A stretch of DNA of 64,000 nt from Arthrobacter bussei (GCF_009377195.2 NZ_VJXX01000001.1:930001-994000), one strand, 5' to 3'. Counted from the first letter of the stretch, positions 9,149-18,074 are shown. The notes: generated from the sequence alone by a model not told the origin. Numbers and translations are program-made.

Positions 9149-9820
9149 ATGACAGCACCCTCCCCCGAGCCCCGACGAGCCGGCCGGCCGCCCCGCAGCG
9201 TCCTGTCGAAGGACCGCATCACCGCGGCGGCCCTCGACCTCATCGCCGCCGAGGGCTACGAGGGCCTGACCATGTCGGGGCTCGCCCGGAGGCTGCGGGT
9301 GGCCCCCTCCGCCCTGTACAACCATGCCGGCTCCAAACAGGAGGTCCTCGGGTGGGTGCAGGACCACGTCATGACCATGGTGGATGTCAGCGCCTTCTCG
9401 CGTGAGGCGTGGGACGACGCCGTGCGGCAGTGGGCATGGTCCTACCGGGAGGTCTTCGCGCGGCACGCCCCCCTGGTGCCGGTCATCGCGGTGATGCCGG
9501 TGACGGACGCCGCCGGGACGCTGGGGATGTACGAGGAAGTGGCGCGCGGCTTCCTGGCCGGCGGGTGGCCCGAGGAGCGCATCGTGCCGACGATCGTGGC
9601 CCTCGAGTCCTTCATCTACGGGTCGGCGCTCGACGTCGCCGCACCGCGGGACATCTTCGACTCCGGGTCGCTGGGCGATCGCTTCCCCGTATTCACCGCC
9701 GCGGTCCACAGCGCGTCGGTGACGGGGGACGCGGACAGTGCGGCCGACGCCGCCTTCCACCTCGGGCTCGATGGCATGATCACGGGCCTGCGCGCACAGC
9801 TGGCGGCCTACTCGTCCTGA
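9149..9820 (+). CDS. TetR-family regulator of the putrescine oxidase operon
   Basis: 223-residue repressor. The N-terminal helix-turn-helix spans about residues 20-65 (KDRITAAALDLIAAEGYEGLTMSGLARRLRVAPSALYNHAGSKQEVLG), and the C-terminal part is the ligand-binding dimer domain of the TetR_C type. AGGAG precedes the ATG. It is transcribed away from puo with a 138-bp shared promoter holding an inverted repeat, so local control of polyamine oxidation is the simplest reading. The inducer (putrescine, an aldehyde, or other) is not visible. Confidence 0.88.
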   Translation: MTAPSPEPRRAGRPPRSVLSKDRITAAALDLIAAEGYEGLTMSGLARRLRVAPSALYNHAGSKQEVLGWVQDHVMTMVDVSAFSREAWDDAVRQWAWSYREVFARHAPLVPVIAVMPVTDAAGTLGMYEEVARGFLAGGWPEERIVPTIVALESFIYGSALDVAAPRDIFDSGSLGDRFPVFTAAVHSASVTGDADSAADAAFHLGLDGMITGLRAQLAAYSS

Positions 9821-9859
9821 CGCTCCACCCGCCCTGAAGAGCCATCCGGTCCTGGTGCC

Positions 9860-10438
9860 CTACTCCCCCTGGCGCGCGGGCCGGACGAGTCGCCCCATCC
9901 GGTATGCGGTGGAGTGCAGGACGTCCACGAAGGCGGAACCGTCGGCCTGCAGCCAGTCGGTCAGGGCGAGCTCGAACACCGTGACGCCGTAGCGCGCCAC
10001 CATGCGGGCCTCGTCGCCGGCCACCCCGTGCCGCTCGAGTGCTTCGCTGATCACCTCCCCGAGCAGGACGTTCTTGAGCAGTTCCCGCTCACGGAGGCCC
10101 TGGTCGGACTCGATGATGGCGCGCCGGGATCGGATGTCCTCACGCCAGCCCTCGAAGGGCCCCGTCGCCATCGCCTCGAAACCGTGCATCACGAGACCCA
10201 GCGGGGACAGGAAGGCAGGAGCGCCGGCGACCAGCGCCGCGACGACGCCGGGGAGCTCCCGCTCGCGCAGGAAGAGGACGTCGCGCTTGTCCGGGAAGTG
10301 GCGGAAGAAGGTTCGCGTGGTGAGCCCCGCGCGGGCGGCGATCTGCGGGACGGAGGTGGCGGCGTACCCCTGGACCGTGAACAGTTCGATGGCGGCCCGT
10401 TCCAGGCGGAGTGCGGCATCGGGGGCCCATCTGCTCAT
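9860..10438 (-). CDS. TetR-family regulator divergent from oxidoreductase
   Basis: 192-residue TetR repressor; the HTH is at about residues 10-55 (ALRLERAAIELFTVQGYAATSVPQIAARAGLTTRTFFRHFPDKRDVLF), the rest a helical effector domain. The ATG at 10438 is preferred because the upstream in-frame extension lies inside the palindromic operator region. It is divergent from the zinc-free alcohol dehydrogenase-like gene at 10527, and the spacer holds two perfect inverted 18-bp operator copies, so it almost surely controls both itself and that gene. Confidence 0.9.
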   Translation of the reverse strand: MSRWAPDAALRLERAAIELFTVQGYAATSVPQIAARAGLTTRTFFRHFPDKRDVLFLRERELPGVVAALVAGAPAFLSPLGLVMHGFEAMATGPFEGWREDIRSRRAIIESDQGLRERELLKNVLLGEVISEALERHGVAGDEARMVARYGVTVFELALTDWLQADGSAFVDVLHSTAYRMGRLVRPARQGE

Positions 10439-10453
10439 GGCTCCACCGTACTC

Positions 10454-10503
10454 GATGACACGGCATGCCATCCTGTCGTACTCTGATGGCATGCCGTGTC
10501 ATC
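10454..10503. promoter_or_regulatory. paired 18-bp inverted operators between tetR and the oxidoreductase
   Basis: GATGACACGGCATGCCAT (10454-10471) is repeated as an exact reverse complement at 10486-10503, with 14 bases between. Each arm contains the self-palindrome GGCATGCC. On the forward strand TGACAC (10456-10461) and TACTCT (17 bases later) make a plausible -35/-10 pair, so bound repressor would cover the promoters. Typical layout for two TetR dimers. Confidence 0.8.
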
Positions 10504-10526
10504 ACGGTCTTCTATTCGGGAGATTC

Positions 10527-11714
10527 ATGTACACCAACGCAGCCGCACTGCTCACCGACGCCTTCGGGGATCTGGAGGTACGGCCGGTCCCCTTCCCCGC
10601 AGCCCGTCCGGGCCAGCTGATCCTGCGCAACCGCGCCATCGCCGTCAACCCGCTCGATCTGATCAAGCAGACGACAGGCAAGGTGATGTACCGATGGCTC
10701 CCCTACCCGGCCGTCCTCGGAGAGGATGTGGCGGGAGAGGTGGTCGAGGTCGGGGCGGGAGTCACGCGCTTCGTCGCCGGCGATCGCGTCATGGCCTATG
10801 CGCTGGGCATGGAGAAGGGGCGGGATCATCTGGCGGAGGGCGGCTTCCAGCTCTACACAGCGGTCGACGCCGCACTGGCCGCACCCCTGCCGGACTCCCT
10901 CGCCTTCGAGGACGCCGTCGTCCTGCCGCTGGCCGTGTCGACCGCTGCCACGGCTCTCTTCCAGGATGACCACCTGGGTCTGCGTCCACCGACCGGTCCC
11001 CGCGTGGCCGGCGATCCATCGGGTGTCGAGCAGTCCCGGGCGGATGAGGCGCGGGCGGATCCGTCGTGGGTCGTCGTATGGGGCGGATCGACCAGCGTGG
11101 GTAGCAACGCGCTCCAGCTCGCCGCAGCCGCCGGATACCGCGTCGCGACCACGGGGTCGTCCCACAACCATGATCGACTGCGGGACCTCGGTGCCGACAT
11201 CGTCGTCGATCGGTCCAGTGCATCCGCAGTCCGGGATCTTGCCGCGTCGCTCGAGGGTCGTCACGTCGCCGGGATCCTCGCCGTCGGAACCGGATCGGGC
11301 GAGGCCTGCGTGTCCCTGGCCCTCCTCACCGGCACCGGGCGCGTGGCTCTCACAAGTCCGTCGGTGGCGCTGGAGTCACTGCCGAGGGCGCGCGGAGCAC
11401 ACCTGCTCCGCGCCCGGATCTTGCTGCAGCTCGCGGCGCGCACCGCGATCCTGCAGGTGCGGGCCCGCCTGCACGGCGTGCGGGCCGCGTTCGTCTGGGG
11501 AAGTTCGCTCCACCACAATGCCGTGGGGCCCATGCTGTGGGAGCAGTTCCTGCCTGCGGCCCTTGCTGCCGGGACGTACACGCCCGCACCGGCGCCGCGG
11601 ATCCTGGGCGAGGGACTGGATCATCTGCAGCCGGCACTCGACGCCCTGCGCGAGGGCGTGTCCGCGGCGAAGCTGGTGATCACGCTTCCGGGTGCGCCCG
11701 GTGACCCGGCATGA
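10527..11714 (+). CDS. MDR-family zinc-type alcohol dehydrogenase-like oxidoreductase
   Basis: 395-residue medium-chain dehydrogenase/reductase. The GroES-like N-terminal domain includes NPLDLIKQTTGKVMYRWLPYPAVLGEDVAGEVVEVGAGV, and the Rossmann domain has VVVWGGSTSVGSNALQLAAAAGYRV. The catalytic-zinc Cys/His set of true alcohol dehydrogenases is absent, pointing to a quinone-oxidoreductase or enoyl-reductase-like NAD(P)H enzyme. Between residues about 150 and 175 there is an unusual hydrophilic insertion (PPTGPRVAGDPSGVEQSRADEARADPS). Start ATG 10527 follows GGGAGA; it is controlled by the adjacent TetR protein. Substrate unknown. The last codons run into a decamer tandem repeat. Confidence 0.87.
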   Translation: MYTNAAALLTDAFGDLEVRPVPFPAARPGQLILRNRAIAVNPLDLIKQTTGKVMYRWLPYPAVLGEDVAGEVVEVGAGVTRFVAGDRVMAYALGMEKGRDHLAEGGFQLYTAVDAALAAPLPDSLAFEDAVVLPLAVSTAATALFQDDHLGLRPPTGPRVAGDPSGVEQSRADEARADPSWVVVWGGSTSVGSNALQLAAAAGYRVATTGSSHNHDRLRDLGADIVVDRSSASAVRDLAASLEGRHVAGILAVGTGSGEACVSLALLTGTGRVALTSPSVALESLPRARGAHLLRARILLQLAARTAILQVRARLHGVRAAFVWGSSLHHNAVGPMLWEQFLPAALAAGTYTPAPAPRILGEGLDHLQPALDALREGVSAAKLVITLPGAPGDPA

Positions 11715-11780
11715 CCCGGCGTGACCCGGCATGACCCGGCGTGACCTGACGACCTGGTGATCCCGTGATCCCGTGATCCC
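11701..11780. repeat. short tandem repeats at a convergent gene end
   Basis: Four exact copies of the decamer (G/A)TGACCCGGC run from 11701 to 11740, the first including the oxidoreductase's last codons and stop, followed by a degenerate fifth. From 11757 to 11780 the octamer GTGATCCC occurs three times. The tract lies between two convergent genes. Confidence 0.9.
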
Positions 11781-11843
11781 GTGTGATGCTGACCTGCCCT
11801 CGCGGGCTCCTGTCGGAGCGAGCACGGCCGGGGCGGAAGAAAA

Positions 11844-11870
11844 GGCCCCGCAGCTCGATGCCGCAGGGCC
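11844..11870 (-). terminator. intrinsic terminator of gabT
   Basis: On the reverse strand a GC-rich stem (GGCCC ... GGGGCC) is followed by TTTTCTT, 34 bases past the gabT stop. This fits a Rho-independent terminator for the aldehyde dehydrogenase-gabT operon. Confidence 0.7.
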
Positions 11871-11903
11871 CTCGTCGTCGTACGCTGCCCGACCCGCCGC
11901 GGG

Positions 11904-13292
11904 TCAGCCGGCGTTCACGGTCCTGATGGCGTGTTCGAGCACGTCCAGGCCGTCCGCCAGCAGTTCGTCGGTGATGACGAGCGGCGGCAGCAGGCGGATG
12001 ACGTTCCCGTAGGTGCCGCAGGTCAGGATGATGACACCCTCGCGCAGGCACTGTGCCGCGATGGCCTTCGTCGCGTCGGCGTTGGGCATCCGACCGCCGC
12101 CGGGCTCCACGAACTCGATGGCCAGCATGGCTCCGCGTCCGCGCAGCTCCCCGACGATGCTGCCGTCCCCGAGATCCGTCTGCAGTGCGGCGAACCGCTC
12201 GGTGACCTGCGCCTCGATGCGGCGGGCCCTGCCCGCGAGGTCCTGCTCCTTCATGGTCCCGATGGCGCCGAGTGCAGCGGCGCACGCCACCGGATTACCG
12301 CCGTAGGTACCGCCGAGTCCGCCGGCGTGGACGGCGTCGAGCAGGTCCGCCCGGCCGGTGATGGCAGACAGGGGCATGCCGCCGGCGATCCCCTTCGCCA
12401 TCGTGATGATGTCCGGGACCACGCCCTCGTGGTTCACGGCGAACCACTCGCCCGTCCGGCAGAAACCGGACTGGACCTCGTCCGCGATGAAGACGACACC
12501 GTTGGCCTTCGCCCAGTCCGCCAGGGCGGGCAGGAAGCCCTCGGCGGGGACGATGAATCCACCCTCGCCCTGCACGGGCTCGATGATGATCGCCGCGACC
12601 GACTCCGCGCCGATCTGCTTCTCGATCATCGTGATGGCCCGCTGCGCCGCTTCGGGGCCCGTGATCGACGGGTTCTCCTCACGGAAGGGATAGCTCATCG
12701 GCACGCGGTAGATCTCGGGCGCGAAGGGGCCGAAGTCGGTCTTGTACGGCATCGACTTCGCCGTGAGGGCCATCGTGAGATTGGTGCGGCCGTGGTACGC
12801 GTGGTCGAAGGCGACGACCGCGTTGCGTCCGGTGGCCAGGCGTGCCACCTTGACGGCGTTCTCCACGGCCTCGGCACCGGAGTTGAACAGGACGGTGCGC
12901 TTCTCGAAGTCGCCGGGCGTCAGGGCTGCCAGCTGCTCCGCGACGGCGATGTAGCCCTCGTAGGGCGTCACCATGAAGCAGGTGTGCGTGAAGTGCTCCA
13001 CCTGCTCCTTGACGGCGCCGACCACGGCCGGGTCGGACGCACCGACGCTCGTCACGGCGATGCCGGAGCCGAGATCGATGAAGGAGTTGCCGTCGACGTC
13101 GTGGATGATCCCGCCGTCGGCGTCCGCCACGTAGACGGGCACGCCGGAGGCGACGCCCTTGGCGACGACGGCCGCGCGGCGGGCGGCGAGCTCGGTGGAC
13201 CGGGGGCCGGGGAAGTCCCCGGTGATGCGGCGCTTCTGCTCGAGCCTGAAGCTCGGGGCGGTGATCCCGGGAGTGGTTGCGAAGATGGTCAT
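11904..13292 (-). CDS. gabT: 4-aminobutyrate aminotransferase
   Basis: 462-residue PLP enzyme of the class III aminotransferases, transferring the amino group of GABA to 2-oxoglutarate to give succinate semialdehyde. The glycine-rich GAEAVENAVKVAR, the Asp of FIADEVQSGFCRTG and the PLP lysine K300 in TMAKGIAGGMPL are all present. Start ATG 13292 follows AAAGGA. It lies 28 bp after the aldehyde dehydrogenase gene on the same strand, and a strong terminator follows. With that gene and the putrescine oxidase it completes putrescine degradation to succinate semialdehyde; a succinate semialdehyde dehydrogenase is not seen in the window. Confidence 0.95.
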   Translation of the reverse strand: MTIFATTPGITAPSFRLEQKRRITGDFPGPRSTELAARRAAVVAKGVASGVPVYVADADGGIIHDVDGNSFIDLGSGIAVTSVGASDPAVVGAVKEQVEHFTHTCFMVTPYEGYIAVAEQLAALTPGDFEKRTVLFNSGAEAVENAVKVARLATGRNAVVAFDHAYHGRTNLTMALTAKSMPYKTDFGPFAPEIYRVPMSYPFREENPSITGPEAAQRAITMIEKQIGAESVAAIIIEPVQGEGGFIVPAEGFLPALADWAKANGVVFIADEVQSGFCRTGEWFAVNHEGVVPDIITMAKGIAGGMPLSAITGRADLLDAVHAGGLGGTYGGNPVACAAALGAIGTMKEQDLAGRARRIEAQVTERFAALQTDLGDGSIVGELRGRGAMLAIEFVEPGGGRMPNADATKAIAAQCLREGVIILTCGTYGNVIRLLPPLVITDELLADGLDVLEHAIRTVNAG

Positions 13293-13320
13293 CGGGGAGG
13301 GTCCTTTGTCTCGGGGACGA

Positions 13321-14757
13321 TCAGGCGTCCAGCACGCTCATGACGTGCTTGATGCGGGTGTAGTCCTCCACGCCGTACATGGAGAGGTCCTTGCCGTAGC
13401 CGGAGTTCTTGAAGCCGCCGTGCGGCATCTCGGCCGTGAGCATGATGTGCGTGTTGATCCAGACGGCGCCGAAGTCGAGGTCGCGGGAGACACGCATCGC
13501 GGTGCCGTGATCCGTGGTCCACACGCTGGAGGCGAGCGCGTAGTCCACGCCGTTGGCGAGCTCCAGCGCCTCCTCCTCGGTGGCGAAGGTCTGCACGGTG
13601 AGGATGGGACCGAAGGTCTCCTGCTGCACCACCGGATCGTCCTGGCGCGCACCGGTGATGATGGTGGGCTCGAAGAAGTAGCCCTTCTCCCCCGCGCGCT
13701 TGCCGCCGGTCGCGATGCTGCAGTGTGCCGGCAGGCCTTCGATGACGGAGGTGACCGCGTTGAAGTGGTTGATGTTGTTGAGCGGCCCGAAGTAGTTCTC
13801 GGAGTCGTCGGCGCTGCCCGTGCGCAGGGTCGCCGTGTGCTCGACCATCGCGGCCACGAGATCGTCGTGTGCCTCCTCCTGGACCAGCACGCGGGTGATC
13901 GCGGTGCAGTCCTGGCCGGCGTTGAAGAAGGCGAACTCGGTGATGGCCTCCGCCGTCTTCTTCAGGTCCGCATCGGCGAAGACGACGGCGGGAGCCTTGC
14001 CGCCGAGCTCGAGGTGGGCCCGCTTGAGGCCCTTCGCAGCGCTGGAGGCGACGGCGATGCCCGCACGGACGGACCCGGTGATGGACACCAGCCCCGGCAC
14101 GGGATGCTCGATCATCGCCGCGCCGGTCTCACCGGTCCCGAGCACCACGTTCAGGACGCCGTCGGGCAGGATGCCCTGGGTCAGGCGTGCCAGCACGAGG
14201 GTCGACTCGGGCGTGGTGTCACTGGGCTTCAGCACCACCGTGTTGCCGGCCGCGAGCGCCGGACCGATCTTCCAGATGGCCATGAGGAAGGGATAGTTCC
14301 AGGGGGCGACCTGCGCGACGACGCCGATGGGCTCGCGGCGCACGTAGGAGGTGTGGCCCTCCATGTACTCGCCGGCGGACTTGCCCTCGAGGATGCGCGC
14401 GGCGCCGGCGAAGAACCGCAGCTGGTCAGCGCCCACGGCCACCTCTTCGGCGGCGATCATCTCGCGCACCTGCCCGGTGTTGCGGTGCTGCGCCTCGACG
14501 AGCTCGTCGCTGGCGGCCTCGACGGCGTCGGCGAGCTTCAGCAGCATCAGCTGGCGCTGGCTCGGGGTGGTCCGCTTCCAGGTGGTGAAGGCACGCCGGG
14601 CGGCCTGCATCGCGTCGTCGACGTCGGCCGGGGTGGAGACGGGCGACTGCGCCACGACCTCGCCGTTGGTCGGGTTGACGATGTCGAGGAGCTGATCACG
14701 AGCGCCGGCGGGCACCACGAAGTGTCCGTCGATGTAGTTCTGAAGGGTCTCGGCCAC
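13321..14757 (-). CDS. patD: gamma-aminobutyraldehyde dehydrogenase
   Basis: 478-residue NAD(P)-dependent aldehyde dehydrogenase. The motifs are complete: NYPFLMAIWKIGPALAAGN, general base Glu in HLELGGKAP, nucleophile C284 in AGQDCTAITR, and ETFGPIL. The sequence resembles the 4-aminobutyraldehyde dehydrogenases (PatD/YdcW), which make GABA from the product of putrescine oxidase; adjacency to gabT supports this. Betaine-aldehyde dehydrogenase activity is the main alternative, as the families are close. It begins the patD-gabT operon and is divergent from a PucR-type regulator. Confidence 0.9.
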   Translation of the reverse strand: MAETLQNYIDGHFVVPAGARDQLLDIVNPTNGEVVAQSPVSTPADVDDAMQAARRAFTTWKRTTPSQRQLMLLKLADAVEAASDELVEAQHRNTGQVREMIAAEEVAVGADQLRFFAGAARILEGKSAGEYMEGHTSYVRREPIGVVAQVAPWNYPFLMAIWKIGPALAAGNTVVLKPSDTTPESTLVLARLTQGILPDGVLNVVLGTGETGAAMIEHPVPGLVSITGSVRAGIAVASSAAKGLKRAHLELGGKAPAVVFADADLKKTAEAITEFAFFNAGQDCTAITRVLVQEEAHDDLVAAMVEHTATLRTGSADDSENYFGPLNNINHFNAVTSVIEGLPAHCSIATGGKRAGEKGYFFEPTIITGARQDDPVVQQETFGPILTVQTFATEEEALELANGVDYALASSVWTTDHGTAMRVSRDLDFGAVWINTHIMLTAEMPHGGFKNSGYGKDLSMYGVEDYTRIKHVMSVLDA

Positions 14758-14879
14758 GCTGCAGCGCCTTTCACGGGGTGTCTTCGCACGCTCGTGCCGG
14801 TGCCGGTCGACGTGCGCGTTTCAGCAGAACGCTACCGGCGGTCAGTAACCCACGCCACGTGTTGTTGCACAGTAAGCAA

Positions 14880-14900
14880 ACCTGTGTGCCGTGCACAGGT
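14880..14900. promoter_or_regulatory. inverted repeat in patD/pucR divergent promoter
   Basis: ACCTGTG (14880-14886) and CACAGGT (14894-14900) are perfect 7-bp arms with a 7-base spacer, 25 bp before the PucR-type ATG. A second small dyad (TTGC ... GCAA) lies just upstream at about 14864-14878. Position and symmetry suggest the PucR-type regulator's own operator. Confidence 0.5.
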
Positions 14901-14924
14901 ACAACTGTCCCCTACGCTGGTGGC

Positions 14925-16457
14925 ATGGCCATCACGCTGCCCGATCTCCTCGCGGACCCCGCACTGGGCCTCGTGGCCGAGGGAGCGGCCCGGCCACCCG
15001 CACAGCCCATCCAGTGGGTGGCGGTGACGGAACTGGAGGACCCCCGGCCGTTCCTGAACGGCGCCGAGGTGGTCCTCACCACCGGTGTCCGCCTGAAGAC
15101 GGGCGCTGCACAACGGGCCTTCGTGCGACGGGCGCATGAGGCCGGCGCCCTGGCGATCGGCTTCGGGGTGGGCCTGACGCACCGGCGGATTCCCGCCGCC
15201 GTGCTCGCCGAGGCGGACGCCGTCGGACTCGCCGCCTTCAGCGTCCCCTACGAGGTCCCCTTCATCGCGATTGGCAAGAAGGTGGCGGATGCTCTCTCGG
15301 CCGCGCAGTACGCGGGTCTCGAGGAACTCCTCGAGGGCCACGCCGTCCTCGCGTCCGCCCTCCTCGGAGCTGGTGGCCTCGCAGCGCTCCTCGGCGAGCT
15401 GACCCGGATGCTCGGTACCGACGTCGCACTCTTCCAGTACGGGACGCGCATCGCGGACGCTCGACGGACAGGCGCCCGGCGCCCGCCGGCGGCGTCACCA
15501 CGCGCCGCCGCCGCGGACCGCGCAGCCGGAGCTGCGGACGCTGATGCGTCAGGTGCCGACTCCGACGACGCGGCTTCCCCGGTCCCGACGACCTGGCATC
15601 GCGTGCCCATCGCCACCGGCCTGAAGGACCGCTGCACCCTCGCGATCGCGGAGCCCTACGCGCACGCCGCCGTCGTCGACTACGCGCAGAGCCTCATCTC
15701 GGTGGAACTCACCAACCAGGCGCGCAACCGGACCGGCGCCCGCACGGCGACCGGCCAGTTGCTGGAGGACGTGGTGCGGGGGACGCTCGCCGGGCCCGAG
15801 GCCGCGGCGCGGCTCGCCAGCTCGGGGATCGACACCACCGCACGGCACGGGATGCTGATCGTCGACGTGGCGTCGGGGCAGCGACGCAGCCTCAGGACGC
15901 TGCCGCTGCCCTACGGCTGGGACGGTGTCTCGGCCGGGGTTGTCGACGAGCGCCTGGTCCTCGTGCTGCCCGCTCCGGCGAGCCATGATCCCGCGCCGCT
16001 CGACCCGGCGGAGCTCAGCCGGTATCTGCACGGTGCCGGCCTGACGGCCCGTATCGGTGTCGGCGGCGCCTACGCGCAGCCCACGGGCCTGCGCTGGAGC
16101 TACTTCGAGGCACGGGAGGCCCTCCAGCGCGGGCAGGCGGTCAACCGTGCCGACCGCCTCAGCCTGACGTCGCTGCTGATGTCCAGCGCCGACGTACCCC
16201 TCGCCGACCTCGCCGCCGAGACCCTCAGGCCCCTCGAGGACTTCGACGAGGCACACGGGGCGGGTCTCGTCACGACGCTCCAGCGGTACCTCGACCTCGA
16301 CGGCTCGGTGGCCGCCGTCGCCGCCGACCTCGCGCTCCACCGCAACACGATCCGCTACCGGCTCCAGCAGGTGGTCACCCTGACCGGGTACGACGCCGCG
16401 GTCACGGCCGATCGCGTCCACCTCTACCTGGCGCTCAGGGTCAGGGCGCTGGGCTGA
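14925..16457 (+). CDS. PucR-family transcriptional regulator
   Basis: 510-residue regulator. The N-terminal PucR domain (about residues 5-125, including LTTGVRLKTGAAQRAFVRRAHEAGALAIGFGVG) is followed by an Ala-rich low-complexity segment near 185-215, and the C-terminal PucR-type helix-turn-helix is RYLDLDGSVAAVAADLALHRNTIRYRLQQV near residue 460. ATG 14925 gives the standard N-terminus; the open frame upstream is non-coding. Such proteins activate nitrogen-compound catabolic operons, for example GABA genes in other bacteria. Being divergent from patD-gabT, it is probably their activator. Confidence 0.9.
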   Translation: MAITLPDLLADPALGLVAEGAARPPAQPIQWVAVTELEDPRPFLNGAEVVLTTGVRLKTGAAQRAFVRRAHEAGALAIGFGVGLTHRRIPAAVLAEADAVGLAAFSVPYEVPFIAIGKKVADALSAAQYAGLEELLEGHAVLASALLGAGGLAALLGELTRMLGTDVALFQYGTRIADARRTGARRPPAASPRAAAADRAAGAADADASGADSDDAASPVPTTWHRVPIATGLKDRCTLAIAEPYAHAAVVDYAQSLISVELTNQARNRTGARTATGQLLEDVVRGTLAGPEAAARLASSGIDTTARHGMLIVDVASGQRRSLRTLPLPYGWDGVSAGVVDERLVLVLPAPASHDPAPLDPAELSRYLHGAGLTARIGVGGAYAQPTGLRWSYFEAREALQRGQAVNRADRLSLTSLLMSSADVPLADLAAETLRPLEDFDEAHGAGLVTTLQRYLDLDGSVAAVAADLALHRNTIRYRLQQVVTLTGYDAAVTADRVHLYLALRVRALG

Positions 16458-16598
16458 GGGCTGCGGAAGCAAGCCCCCTGACCACCCATCCCCGGCGCCC
16501 GACTGCACGAAAACCTGTCACGCACCGCTCGGCCGGCCCGCACCCATGGGATAGTTTGGAGCGACGTACACCGGTCTCAGGAGTCTTCGGGGGTATCC

Positions 16599-17843
16599 AT
16601 GTCACTGCTTCAGGCCGACGAGCCACACCTGCGGGAAGTTGCCAGGCGGGCGGTCCTGCAGGACTACCGGCTGCCCTACGGCGAGGCAGGGGGTGCTCCG
16701 GTCCAGGAGGTCGACTACGAGACGCCGCCGGAACTCCTCAACCTCGTGAAGCTGGCCGTGCGCGTCAGCGCGATGGACATGGGTGTCATCAACATCATCA
16801 CGGCGGACCAGCAGCACCAGATCGCCGCGGTCGGGGTGGAGGCGTCGGTGTGCTCCCGCGACGACTCCATGTGCTCGAAGGTCTTCACGTCCGGGTCCAT
16901 CACGGCAGTCCCGGATGCCTCCCTTGATGCGCGCTTCGCCGACAACCCCTTCGTCAACGGGGGAATCGCCGAGGTCCGCTCCTACGCCTCCGTGCCGCTC
17001 CTGACCGGGTCCGGCTACGCGCTCGGCTCGCTGTGCGTGTTCTCCCCACGCGTGCTGGCGCTCGGGCCCGAGCAGCGTGAGGGCCTCGAGATCCTCGCGC
17101 GTCAGGTCGTGGAGGTCCTGGAGCTGCAGTACAAGACCAGACAGCTCCTCGAGGCGCTCGAGGTGGTGCGTCGCAGCAACGAGGACCTGGCCGGCTTCGC
17201 GGCCCGCGTCAGCCATGACCTCAAGAATCCGCTGACGGCGATCCTCGGCTACACGGAACTGAGTGAACAGGACACGGACGTCCCGGCGGCGGGACCGGCG
17301 GCACGGTACTTCAGCATCATCCGGGGTAGCGCGAGCCGCATGCTGACCACGGTCGAGGAGGTGCTGGAGTTCTCGCGCATCGGTGGGGCGATCACCCGGC
17401 GGCCCGTACGTCTGGCCACCATGATGAACGCCGTCCTGCAGGACGTCCTCCCGCTGAGCAGCGCCTCCGACGCGCTCGTCACGGTGCAGGATGCCCACCT
17501 GTTCGTCGACCGAGCCCAGGTCATCGCCCTGCTGCAGAACCTCGTGTCCAACGCGATCAAGTACTCGACGCCGGGCAGTCCGCCGCGCGTCGAGGTGGTC
17601 GCGAGCCTCGGCGAGACGCAGGTCCTGCGGATCATCGACCACGGCAAGGGCATCGACCGGGAGGATCGTACACGCGTCCTCGAGCCCCTCGTCCGCCTCC
17701 AGCGCGACGGCGACCCGGCCGGCAGCGGCATCGGCCTCGCGACCTGTGCCCGGATCGCGCGGGCGCACGAGGGCTCGATCAGCATCACGGCGACACCCGG
17801 CGGCGGGACCACGGTGACGGTCGACCTGGGTCCTGCCGCCTGA
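16599..17843 (+). CDS. GAF-domain sensor histidine kinase
   Basis: 414-residue soluble kinase. A GAF domain fills about residues 45-175 (with SVCSRDDSMCSKVFTSGSI, containing paired cysteines), then a short linker leads to HisKA with phospho-acceptor H206 in RVSHDLKNPLTAILGYTE, and an HATPase domain with NLVSNAIKYS and GSGIGLATCARIARAHEG. There is no transmembrane segment, so it senses a cytoplasmic signal. No cognate receiver follows directly; the nearest is the receiver-phosphatase protein 2.1 kb downstream. It may feed that partner-switching module, which is inference. Confidence 0.9.
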   Translation: MSLLQADEPHLREVARRAVLQDYRLPYGEAGGAPVQEVDYETPPELLNLVKLAVRVSAMDMGVINIITADQQHQIAAVGVEASVCSRDDSMCSKVFTSGSITAVPDASLDARFADNPFVNGGIAEVRSYASVPLLTGSGYALGSLCVFSPRVLALGPEQREGLEILARQVVEVLELQYKTRQLLEALEVVRRSNEDLAGFAARVSHDLKNPLTAILGYTELSEQDTDVPAAGPAARYFSIIRGSASRMLTTVEEVLEFSRIGGAITRRPVRLATMMNAVLQDVLPLSSASDALVTVQDAHLFVDRAQVIALLQNLVSNAIKYSTPGSPPRVEVVASLGETQVLRIIDHGKGIDREDRTRVLEPLVRLQRDGDPAGSGIGLATCARIARAHEGSISITATPGGGTTVTVDLGPAA

Positions 17844-17907
17844 AGCCCGAGGGCTCGCCTGTGCCCTGCGGTCTGAGACCCGCGGGCACGGGCCTGGGGC
17901 CGCAGCC

Positions 17908-18000
17908 CGAGGCCCGAGCGCCGCATTCCGAGGCCCGAGCGCCGTGGGCTACGGGCTACGGGCTAGGGGCTACGGGCTACGGGCTACGGGCTACGGGCTC
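17908..18000. repeat. tandem repeats: 21-mer x2 and heptamer GGGCTAC x7
   Basis: CGAGGCCCGAGCGCCG recurs at 17908 and 17929 as part of a 21-bp duplication. From 17946 the heptamer GGGCTAC runs in seven full copies (one variant, GGGCTAG) and a partial eighth to 18000. The tract occupies most of the 231-bp space between two convergent kinase genes; nothing else is visible there. Confidence 0.92.
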
Positions 18001-18074
18001 AACCTGTCCGGCGAGGGCGATCCTCGGAACCCGCGGCCCGACACTCACGGCCGGGATCCTCGGTCGTCACCGCC

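Noticed and set aside
17946-18000. Heptamer array considered as CRISPR or ribosomal-type repeat
   Set aside because: Units are contiguous with no spacers and only 7 bp; simple tandem repeat.
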